Source: Bog-756 sp963812885 (GTDB lineage Bacteria > Actinomycetota > Acidimicrobiia > Acidimicrobiales > RAAP-2). From it: 64,000 nucleotides of DNA. Below, piece after piece: positions 55,820 to 64,000 of the stretch. A model generated the notes under the pieces. That model did no database searches, had not been told where the DNA came from, and saw nothing but the letters and a program-made list of their open reading frames with translations. The stretch is taken from assembly GCA_963812885.1 (NCBI GenBank), contig CAWEWZ010000008.1:62001-126000 (forward strand). Reading direction: 5' to 3'. How positions within the stretch are numbered: position 1 is the stretch's first letter; each line of letters starts with the position of its first letter. The translations under genes were made by a program, and so were the position numbers.

Positions 55820-58223
55820 TCACTCCGATCCGCCGGCGGCTCGGTGCCGACGTCTGTAGGCGGGGACGAAGTACAGCAGGGGGCCGGCGATCAGGCAGGC
55901 GACCCCGAGCACCAGGATGAGCGGGAGGAAGTACCTGGACGCCTCGTCGAGGGCGAGAAGGGCGATGCCGGTCGGTGTCGCAGCCGAGGCGATACCGGTC
56001 GAGCCGTGCCGGCGAGCCCGTTCCTTGGCGATGCGGGCGGCCTCGGCCTTGGTCAGCGGCAATGTCGGGTTGGTCGAATGGTCAGCCCGATCCGGGGGGA
56101 GCCGTCGATCCCGCCCTGGGTCCCCGACCCGCCCCCCGATGATGGTGGCGACGTCGGCTTGGTCGGGGACGGCGGCTTGGCGATGACGTCGTGGGAGATG
56201 TCGGTGAGCGCGGCCTGGTACATCGAGTCGGGCAGCGGTGCATACCCTTGCGGGAGGTCCGACCCGTGCGAGTAGGTCACCAGGTTGGTGAGCAGGTTCT
56301 TGATTGCGGTGGCCTGGCTGCTCCTGCGGGGAGGTCGACACCAGTGCATAGGTGATGTCCGGCATCGGATAGCTCGTCGTGGTCGCGGCCGCTCCGTAGT
56401 CGATGACGTAGGTGCCCGCCGCGCAGCCGGACACACAGGGGGTCGCCGTGCTGACCGCCGCCTCGATGTTCTGGGTCGAGGGGAAGGCGAACGTCCCGTC
56501 TGCGTTCTGGAGGCTGGCCGAGTTGAGCCCGTTGAAATCGGCCTCCGACGAGTCCATCACCCCGAACCCGGCGTCGGGCACGTTGGTGAGCGGGGGCACC
56601 ACCTGTCCGCTGTAGGCGAACGAGCGGATGGACTTGGCCTGGAAGGCCGGGTTCTGCGACTCGCTGTAGTCGGCCTCCTGGCTGGCCAGCGCCGGGAAGG
56701 TGGCATAGCCCTGGCAGGTGGGAAAGACCCACGAAGGGCCGTTGGGCAACGCCGGGGTGGTGTAGGGGGGCCAGATGCTGGTTCCCACCGGAGCCGAGGT
56801 GAAGGTGGTGCCGGCAACGTTCCGGTCGGTCACCTTGACCGTCCTGTTCTTGAACTTCCCGTGGGCGAGGTCCGCTCGACGACCTTCACCGGGAACGGCG
56901 TGTTGGGCGCCTTGCAGATCCAGTCGGTGACCTGGTAGCTCGACCCCGACGACACGTTGGACATGAACGATCCGAACGACTGCGGGCCGGTGACGTTGGG
57001 GGGGCTCGGGTTCAACAGTGCGAACGTGTTGTAGCCCAGCTCGTTGTAGACCTGGAGGCCCTGGTTGTTGGGGCAGTTGCCACAGGTAGGCGCACTTGAG
57101 CGGGGGGATGAGGTTGTCGGAGAAGCCGGGCACCACGTTGTGCCGACCTGCTTGGGCGAGCCGTCGGCGGTCTGGTACTCGGACGTGATCAGCCCGGCCA
57201 CCATGTTGGGGGTGAGGTTGTACGTCGACAGCGGGTAGGGGGTCTGGCCTTCGAGGTTCTGCCCGGCCAGGAATCCCACCACGGTGGCCGACACGGCCAC
57301 CGGGATGTAGGCGTAGGACTTGCCGGCCAGGGCGGCCTGGATGCCCGGATCGTCGGGGTCGTCGATGAAGGCGACTGTCGGCGCCCCCGGCGGTGAAGTT
57401 GGCGACGTCCGACTGGTTGTCGGTGGCCGTGTTCAGCGCCACCGCGCCGCCGGCCGCCTTGCAGGTGGCGTCCACGGCACGGGGGATGAAGTGCTCGAGG
57501 CTGAACGAGCTGTCGGTCTGGATGGTCGCATCGCCCGCCGGGCATCCTGACGACTGGGAGACGAAGGAGAGCGGGAAGATGGCCGTGTTGGCGGTGGAGT
57601 CGGGCGGACCGTTGCCGACGTCATTTCCGGTCCCCTCCTCCTCGGTCACCTCGAGGACGCAGGGGTCGGCCCCGTTGTCGCAGAAGAAGCCGGGGCCCTC
57701 GCCCTTCGAATTGAGGATGTCGTGGGACGGGAGCGGCGAGTCTCCCGATCCGGCGGGATCGGAGAAGACCGGGAGGGAGACCTTGGTGAGGTTGCTCTGT
57801 GACGGGTCCACCGCGATCGGGACCTGGGCCGGAGTCCAGGTGTTCGCCTCCCAGACGCCGTTGAGGCACCAGGGGTCGGTCGGGTCGGTCGAGACAGCGG
57901 GCGAGGCGGAGCAGATGGCGACCCGCATCGAGTCGCCCGAGGGGACGTTGGTGGCCGAGACGTAGACGTACTGACCATCGCTGAGGTCGGTGATGGGCGC
58001 CACGTCGATGCTCGGGCAGTGGCCGGTGGTGCAAGGAAGCTCCCCGATGCAGCCGGTGGAGCCGTCGCTCTGGCAGGCCGGCGCGGCACCGGCCCTGCAC
58101 GACGGACGAGAGCGACGAGGGTGACGAGACCCCGACCACGGTGAGGACGGCGGTGGCCAGGACCATCACCATGGCCACCACAGCCCTCCGCAGCGGCCGG
58201 CGGGCACTATGGGCGCGGCTCAT
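55820..58223 (-). CDS. Large membrane-anchored surface protein with PBP-like domain, several frame breaks
   Basis: About 800 residues. ATG 58223 overlaps the pstS stop (ATGA). Signal peptide RRAVVAMVMVLATAVLTVVGVSS. An N-terminal beta domain (DLSDGQYVYVSATNVPSGDSMRVAIC) resembles neocarzinostatin-type modules. A PstS-like region follows (VALNTATDNQSDVANFTAGG, SYAYIPVAVSATVVGFLAGQ), then YVIDYGAAATTTSYPMPDITYALV. C-terminal anchor LPLILVLGVACLIAGPLLYF plus Arg-rich tail. At least four frame changes. Likely an extracytoplasmic binding protein working with the Pst system. Confidence 0.7.
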
Positions 58224-59973
58224 CGGGCCGCCTCGGGTCGGGATTCGGACGGATCCCGTCGGTGACCCGAACGCCGCTTGCGGTACGAGCCGAAAAGCGG
58301 GATCCCGAGGAAGAGGAGCAGCGCGACCAGCACCCAGACGAGCAATTCGGGCACCGGGATGCCGTCGATCCCCTTCGATGCGCTGATCAGGGCGTCGGCC
58401 CGCACGTACTTGCTCGGTCCGGCATCGAGGGACTTGACGATATGACCGTTGACCACCCGGTACCCGGCGGCGACCTGCGCCGCGGTCAGACCCTTGGTGC
58501 TCCCGCCGGCGGCCCGACCGAGCCGGACCCGTTGGCGCCCGTGCCGCTGCCGAGCCGCCGGCGCCCGAGCCCCCGCCGCGTCCGATCCGCCGGTCGCGAC
58601 CTCCCGAGCCGCCCGATCCCCGGGGTCGGCCGGTGTTGCCGCCGCAGCCCTGAGGTCGGACAGGTCTGTCCGGGGACGGCCGGTTCGCCGGGCAGCGGGA
58701 TCTGGCCGTCCACGTAGGGGTTCTTGCAGGTGGCCGCCGTGACCTTCGGGGGCTTGCACGCCGCCGTTGAGCCGGCCGATGGCGTTGAAGTCCTCCTGCA
58801 CCAGGTTGGGCGGCAGCGGCGAGTACCCGAGGGTGGCCATCTGCTGCTGGCCGGCGCAGGCCATGAAGTCGACGAACTGGCCCAGCGCCTGGCCCTTCTG
58901 CGGACGGGAACGGTCGACGGGCCCCGCCGGGCCGCGCACGAGGTGCCCTGGGCCGCGGCCAAGCGACGGCGAGCACGGGGTGACCAGGTAGCTGTACGCC
59001 GACAGCGGATAGGCGTTGGGAAGCGGGTTGGTGTACACGTTGGTGAGGTCCTGGGTCAGGTCGGTGTGGAGGATCGGCCTTCTCCAGCGCGGTGGCCACA
59101 TTGAGCGAGGTGGGCTGGACGTACTGCCCCGCCGCGTTCTGCAAGGTAGGCCACCGGGAAGTTGTGCTCCTTGGCGTAGGCGGTCTCCACGTAGGTGATC
59201 GACCCCTGGCTCGACAGGGACGACACGTAGTTGGCGGCGTTGTCCGAGCCGCTCTGGCCCACCGGATTGCCGGCCGCCCACCCCGGGTAGGCCTTCTGGT
59301 CGTAGGAGACGCCGGGCGTCGGGATGGGCCAGCTGGCGCTCGGCTGGCCGGAGCCGAGGATGCCCGGCGGCCTGGAAGGCGTGCTGGGCGGCGGTGAAGT
59401 TGGCCCCGTCCTGGTGGAGGAGGTAGTCGGAGAGCAGGTAGTTCTCCCCCGAGGCGTCGGTCCGGAAGACGGGCACGATCTTGGTGTTGGGCAGGTCGCC
59501 GACGAGCTGCGGGTTGATCTGGGCGATGGCCGGGTCGTTCCAGGTGGTGATCTCGCCCAGGAAGATCTTGTCGATGACCGAGGCGTTGATCTCGAGGCTG
59601 TTGATCCGCTGGCCGTCGTTGCCGTTGAGGTTGTACATGAACGAGAGGCCGCCGGCCACGTCGGGCATGTACTGGTAGGGGAAGGTCGGGGTCGACTGGG
59701 CCTGCTGCGAGCTGTAGGGGATGTCCGAGGCGCCGAAGTCGACCTGGTTCTGGGCGAAGTCGTTGAGGCCGACCACCGAGGACTGGACCTGCCAGTTGAT
59801 GTTGAGCCCGTAGAGCGTGCTCGTCTGGCCCACCCACTGCTGGATGGCCACGGCGGCGAAGCTGGACCCGGTCGACTGCATCGACGGGCTGGCCCAGGCC
59901 GGCGACTGCGCCCCAGAGCAGGGCCAGCACGGCCACGGCCAAGCGCAGCCGCGGCGGTGAGCGCCCGGCGCAC
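58220..59973 (-). CDS. pstS: Membrane-anchored phosphate-binding protein PstS, several frame breaks
   Basis: GTG near 59973 (VRRALTAA), then signal helix LRLAVAVLALLWGAVAGLG in a second frame. Binding-protein motifs: STGSSFAAVAIQQWVGQ, VDFGASDIPYSS, GEITTWNDPAIAQINP, PVFRTDASGENYLLSDYLL. A Gly/Arg-rich linker precedes a C-terminal helix ELLVWVLVALLLFLGIPLF and basic tail, so it is tethered rather than a lipoprotein. At least four frame changes. It follows pstB and overlaps the next surface-protein gene. Confidence 0.82.
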
Positions 59974-59993
59974 GGGGCCGGCGCGCCCGGCGC

Positions 59994-60840
59994 TCAACCA
60001 AAGTGGCCGTTGACATAGTCGAACGTCCTCTGATCGGAGGGATGGCCGAACATCGTCTCGGTGTCGGCGAACTCCACCACCCGTCCCGGTTGGTTCTCCT
60101 CGGCCAGGAAGAAGGCGCAGTAGTCGGAGACCCGCTGGGCCTGCTGCATGTTGTGGGTGACGATGACCACGGTCACCTCGTCGGCGATCTCCTTGATGGT
60201 GTGCTCGATCCGGAGGGTGGAGGTCGGGTCGAGCGCCGAGCACGGCTCGTCCATGAGCAGGACGCGGGGCCGCACGGCCAGGGCCCGGGCGATGCACAGC
60301 CGCTGCTGCTGACCGCCCGAGAGGGCGCCGCCCAGCTCGCCGAGCCGGTCCTTGACCTCGTTCCACAGGCCGCCCTTGGTGAGCATCTCCTCGACCAGGT
60401 CGTCGCGGTTCCCGGGCGAGATCCGCGAGAACTTGAGCCCGGAGAGCACGTTGTCGGCGATGGTCATGGCCGGGAACGGGTTCGGCTTCTGGAACACCAT
60501 GCCGATGTGCCGCCGGGTGTCGACGGCCCGCTGCCCGGCGCTGTAGATGTCGAGGCCGTCGAGCTTCACCGAGCCGGCCAGCTGGGCGCCGGGGACGACC
60601 TCGTGCATCCGGTTGAGGATGCGGAGGAAGGTCGACTTCCCGCAACCCGACGGGCCGATCAGCGCGGTCACCTTGGAGCGCTCCATGGTGAGGGTGACCA
60701 GCTGCGAGCACCAGGCGGCCGCTGAACCAGGCACACACCCCTTCGGCGTCGAGCTCGCCGGCGCCGCCGACCGACGGCTTGCCCGGGGCCGCGGTGGCCC
60801 AGGTGTCGACGGGGCCGGGCAGTGTCACGTCGGTGGTCAT
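59994..60840 (-). CDS. pstB: Phosphate ABC transporter ATP-binding protein, one frameshift
   Basis: ATG 60840 overlaps the pstA stop (ATGA). N-terminus MTTDVTLPGPVDTW continues to LDAEGVCAWFSGR. A shift near 60715 leads to LVTLTMERSKVTALIGPSGCGKST (Walker A GPSGCGKST). Q-loop VFQKPNPFPAMTI, signature ALSGGQQQRLCIARAL, Walker B VLLMDEPCSALDP, switch VTHNMQQ. About 281 residues. Confidence 0.94.
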
Positions 60841-62117
60841 GAGTCGTCTTCTCTCTCCATGGGGATGGGTACGAACATGCGGGCCATGAAGTCGTCCTCG
60901 CTCCGGCCGCCCTTCTGCTTCTTGCCCTTGGTCCGGCTGAAGAACCGGGCCAGGACGAAGAGGATGAGGATGATCGCCATCAGGACGAACGCGGCCTGGA
61001 AGGCCAGGTCGATGGTGACCGGCTGGGATTCCTTGAAGTTGGACCAGATCGAGATGGGCAGGGCGGCCTGGGGATGGGCGAACGGGTTGGCGTTGGTCAC
61101 CTGGGACCCGAAGGCGGTGAACAGGAGCGGGGCGGTCTCCCCGACGATGCGGGCCACGCCGAGGAGCACGGCGGTGACCACGCCGGAGCGGGCCGTGGGC
61201 AGTACGACCGACCAGACGGTCCGCCACTGGGGCGCGCCGAGGGCCAGTGACGCCTCCCGCAGGCCACCGGGGACGACCCGCAGGACCTCCTCGACCACCC
61301 GGGTCACCGAGGGCAGCAGGATCACCATCAGGGCCAGCGAGGCGGCGAACCCCGAGTAGGTGAGCACGTGGGTGAGGATGAAGATCGAGTAGATGAAGAT
61401 GCCGGCCACCACCGCCGGGGTGCCGCTCATGGCGGTCACCACCGTCCGGACCAGGCGGACGCCGCGCCCGCCGACCTCGTTGAGGAAGACGGCGGTGGCG
61501 ATGGCCAGGGGGACCCCCATCAGGGCGGCCAGGAAGACCTGCTCGAGGGTGCCGACGATGGCGTGGAGGATTCCCACGTGGTCGAGGGCGTGGGGGTCGG
61601 CGACCTCGAAGTTCTTCTGGTCCTTGCTGAACAGCGAGCCCCAGTGGATGGTGGGGATGGCCTTGACCGCCACCCAGAGGATGATGAAGACGACCAGTCC
61701 CACCATCAGCAGCGCGGCGCTGACCACCAGCACGGCGACCACCCGGTCGGTGGCCACCTGGCGCTCGATGACCTGGGCGGTGCCGAACCAGGTGAGGCCG
61801 AGGAAGATCAGGTACCAGCACACGAAGAACCCGAACCCGCCCGACAGCAGGGTCAGCTGGTAGAAGACCACCCACACCAGGCAGAAGGAGGAGACGGCGG
61901 CGGCGACCAGCAGGGCGACGTCGGTCATCCCCACGTCGCTGGGCCGGATGGGATTGGGCAGCCGCCTCGGCCGGGGCGTCACTTCCGGTGGGGACCCCCC
62001 GCCAGTGATGGCGGCCGACCCGATGGGAGGCCCGGCGGTCGCCGTGCCCGTCGAGGCCGACGAGTTGGGGATCAGGACGCCCGGGGGCGCCGTCTGGACG
62101 TCGTGGCCGGTGCTCAC
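60837..62117 (-). CDS. pstA: Phosphate ABC transporter permease PstA
   Basis: About 426 residues, intact, from a GTG at 62117 that overlaps the pstC stop (GTGA). The first ~55 residues are Ser/Thr/Gly/Pro-rich and cytoplasmic. Nine or so helices follow, more than the usual six. The permease EAA-type loop is REASLALGAPQWRTVWSVVLPTARSG (core EASLALGAPQWRT). Extra N-terminal helices (LLVAAAVSSFCLVWVVFYQL) distinguish it from short PstA proteins. Confidence 0.93.
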   Translation of the reverse strand: MSTGHDVQTAPPGVLIPNSSASTGTATAGPPIGSAAITGGGSPPEVTPRPRRLPNPIRPSDVGMTDVALLVAAAVSSFCLVWVVFYQLTLLSGGFGFFVCWYLIFLGLTWFGTAQVIERQVATDRVVAVLVVSAALLMVGLVVFIILWVAVKAIPTIHWGSLFSKDQKNFEVADPHALDHVGILHAIVGTLEQVFLAALMGVPLAIATAVFLNEVGGRGVRLVRTVVTAMSGTPAVVAGIFIYSIFILTHVLTYSGFAASLALMVILLPSVTRVVEEVLRVVPGGLREASLALGAPQWRTVWSVVLPTARSGVVTAVLLGVARIVGETAPLLFTAFGSQVTNANPFAHPQAALPISIWSNFKESQPVTIDLAFQAAFVLMAIILILFVLARFFSRTKGKKQKGGRSEDDFMARMFVPIPMEREDDS

Positions 62118-63186
62118 AGGTCCACCCCCGCTCCGCTGCGCGACCGGTTGACGATGGCCGAGGCGATCAGGTTGACCACCAGGGTGATCACGAAGAGGAC
62201 GAAGCCGATCATCAGCAGGGACTGGGTGCCGAGGTGCCCACCCGAGCCGAACTGGCTGGCGATGAGCTGGGAGATGGTCGACCCGCCGTGCTGGAGGATG
62301 TGGGGGGAGATCGTGTAGGCGTTGGCCAGGATGATGGTGACGGCGATGGTCTCCTCCAGGGCCCGGCCCAGCCCGAGCATGACGGCCCCGATGATGCCCC
62401 CCCGCCCGAAGGGGATGACCACCGAGCGGATCATCTGCCACCGGCTGGCGCCCAGGGCCAGGGCCGCCTCCCGCTCACCGGCGGGCGCCAGGGAGAACAC
62501 CTCCCGGCAGATCGAGGTCACGATGGGGACGATCATGATCCCGACCACCAGCCCGGCGATGAAGATGGAGCCGTTGAGCGGGGGGCTGACCACCTTGAAG
62601 AAGGGGAAGAAGGCCACGTGGTGCGGAGAGCCAGGTGCTGACCCCGACCACGTTGTCGGAGAGCTCGAACACCGCCCACAGCCCGAAGATGATGCTCGGG
62701 ATGGCCGCGGCCAGGTCGACCAGTGCGATCAGCGTGCGGCGGCTCCACATGGGGGCGTACTCGCTGAGGAACAGGGCGGTGGCGATGGCCACCGGGGTCC
62801 CGACCAGCATGGCCACAGCGGCCACTTCGAGGGTTCCCACCAGGGAGGCCAGCACCCCGTAGACCGGGTGGTGCGAGGGTGTTGGGGAACCCGGAGTTGG
62901 TGAAGAAATGCAGTCCCGCCTTCTGCAACGCCGGCCAGCCCTGCAGGAAGAGGAACGTGCCGATGAGGAAGAGCAGCAGGAGGACGAAGTAGCCGGCCGC
63001 CCGTACCCCGATCCGGAAGACGGTGTCCTCGAGGCCGTGGTCGTCGACGATGACGATCGGTCGGGGGATCTCCGGCGCCGCGTGGGGCAGATCGACGGTG
63101 GCGGACAAGTCCTCGTGCCTTTCTGGCTGCTCGGATCTGGTGTCGGACGTTCCCCTGTCGGCACACAGCACGGCAGGTTCCTGCAT
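62114..63186 (-). CDS. pstC: Phosphate ABC transporter permease PstC, two frameshifts
   Basis: ATG 63186 (MQEPAVLCADRG) is the likeliest start. Soluble N-terminus to DDHGLEDTVFRIGVRA, helix GYFVLLLLFLIGTFLFLQGW. Shifts near 62880 (resuming PVYGVLASLVGTLEVAAVAML) and near 62620 (resuming FFPFFKVVSPPLNGSIF). The EAA loop is EREAALALGASRWQMIRSVV. About 355 residues joined. First gene of the pstCAB-S block. Confidence 0.9.
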
Positions 63187-63418
63187 GCCGGCAAGAGCCG
63201 GAGGGCCTTTCGCCAAGCTATCGGCCCCAAGTGAACGGACGGCTAACTTTTCGCGATTCGCCAGTTATCGTTGTGTGAATCATCCCCCCGGGCGGACCGG
63301 CCGTGGAGTGGGATCCACCACGACATTCTCGGCCCGGCGGGGCCGATCGGTTCGGCCCGACCTCGAGGGGCCGCACGGGGACGGTCAGGTGATGGGGACG
63401 GTCAGGTGAGCCTGCCGG

Positions 63419-64000
63419 TCAGGCGATGGGTCCGAACAGCTCGCCCCGGCCGATGATGAAGGTCAGCGTCGAGCTCTTCCAGGCGAAATTCTGGTCGGAG
63501 ACGATGATCGGCTCGAGCGAGGCCTTGGTCAGTAACGGGGTGATCTGCCCGGCGGCCTGCGGGTTCTGATGCTTCATCTGGTTGAGGCTCACCCAGTACA
63601 GGTTCTTCCCGCCACAGGAGACGAAGAAGGCCAGCCAGGTGTCACCCTTCTGGTCATGCCACACCACCGGCTCGGCAGCCAAGATGGCGTAGTTGGCCGG
63701 AACCGTGCCGACGCTGGGCTGGGAGGTGTCGGGGCCGGCGTACAGGTGGGTGCCCCCGGGGATCATGAAGCCGTTCACGACAGCCGAGCCGCCGTGCTCC
63801 TTGATCGACTCGAGGGCCGATCGTGCCGCGGCGTCGGGTGCGTACGAGGAGAAATGGGGTTGGACGCCCACCGGCTCTCCCGCCGGCACCGTCCCGTTCA
63901 GCACATAGGTGCAGCCCTGGAGCACGAAGGCGGGAGCGACGACGGCGACCCCCGACGGAGACGTCGACGACGCCGTCGGGGAGCCCGAACCGCACGCGGC
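63419..64000 (-). CDS. Secreted lipoprotein, unknown function (5' end outside window)
   Basis: The open frame reaches the right edge and begins AACGSGSPTASSTSPSGVAVVAP; AAC-G is a lipobox, so the signal peptide lies beyond the window. A mature ~185-residue domain contains HLYAGPDTSQPSVGTVPANY, VVWHDQKGDTWLAFFVSCGG and KNLYWVSLNQMKH, suggestive of a small beta-barrel (SH3-like). No family recognised. The 230 bases between it and pstC should contain the pst promoter; no convincing Pho-box pair was seen. Confidence 0.65.
   Translation of the reverse strand, partial: AACGSGSPTASSTSPSGVAVVAPAFVLQGCTYVLNGTVPAGEPVGVQPHFSSYAPDAAARSALESIKEHGGSAVVNGFMIPGGTHLYAGPDTSQPSVGTVPANYAILAAEPVVWHDQKGDTWLAFFVSCGGKNLYWVSLNQMKHQNPQAAGQITPLLTKASLEPIIVSDQNFAWKSSTLTFIIGRGELFGPIA

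Noticed and set aside
4150..63000. Programmed ribosomal frameshifting as the cause of split genes
   Set aside because: Sites lack a common slippery sequence and downstream structure and occur in many unrelated genes in which frameshifting is unknown; indel errors explain them better.
63217..63418. Pho box upstream of pstC
   Set aside because: Single GTTCAC-like half-sites occur, but no properly spaced direct repeat was seen.

Overview
This window looks like a chromosomal contig from a high-GC actinobacterium, most plausibly an uncultured Acidimicrobiia-type lineage. That is inferred from the high GC, GTG starts, a MshC-type mycothiol ligase, an actinobacterial ATP synthase delta with a duplicated N-terminal domain, MeaB, MurA with Asp in place of the catalytic Cys, trehalose synthase and a DUF222/HNH (13E12-type) gene. 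No rRNA, tRNA, CRISPR array or insertion sequence was recognised. More than twenty otherwise convincing genes, including atpA, atpB, atpD, glpX, pstB and pstC, are interrupted by single-base frame changes, usually in G/C runs. Assembly or sequencing indels explain this better than gene decay, so many coding entries below join two or more frames.

Layout. 1-3.5 kb: assimilatory sulfur operon on the minus strand (cysH, a siroheme sulfite/nitrite reductase, an FrhB-like F420 oxidoreductase that runs off the left edge), divergent from a siroheme synthase gene (4.0-4.8 kb) that reads without a stop into a cytochrome P450 (to 6.1 kb). 6.2-15.4 kb: DUF2269 membrane protein, galT, treS, meaB, murA, glpX and an HNH gene with a repeat array upstream. 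15.7-27.5 kb: one long minus-strand block rpiB-glyA-wecA-atpZ-atpI-atpB-E-F-H-A-G-D-C. 27.6-33.1 kb: thiolase-like protein, YbhN-type membrane protein, greA, leuC, leuD.

33.7-52.2 kb: an accessory region of visibly lower GC, bracketed by a decayed fragment (33.7 kb) and a longer copy (50.7-52.2 kb) of an arylsulfotransferase-like gene on the same strand. Its core (34.7-43.9 kb) is a sulfide/persulfide module. It contains an Rrf2 regulator, a TauE sulfite exporter, MshC, DsrE-like and TusE/DsrC-like sulfur carriers, a sulfide:quinone oxidoreductase, a methyltransferase and a CstR-like persulfide sensor. Divergent from these are a CoA-disulfide-reductase/rhodanese fusion and a rhodanese/persulfide-dioxygenase fusion. 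A perfect ATACCC-N4-GGGTAT palindrome sits in the divergent promoter. The inferred chemistry is oxidation of sulfide to sulfane sulfur on thiol or protein carriers, oxidation of that to sulfite, and export of the sulfite. It is followed by a MarR regulator, two secreted lipoproteins, a LysR regulator with a divergent DHA2-type MFS exporter, and the arylsulfotransferase.

53.0-63.2 kb: an elaborated phosphate uptake locus on the minus strand. The core pstC-pstA-pstB-pstS genes overlap, and pstS overlaps a gene for a large membrane-anchored surface protein. A sortase-fold protein lacking both catalytic His and Cys and another secreted PstS-like protein follow. A lipoprotein gene is cut by the right edge.

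A recurring oddity is low-complexity Gly/Ala/Ser/Pro-rich segments inserted in, or added to, ordinary enzymes: siroheme synthase, MeaB, ATP synthase epsilon and b, WecA, RpiB, the thiolase, PstA and PstS.
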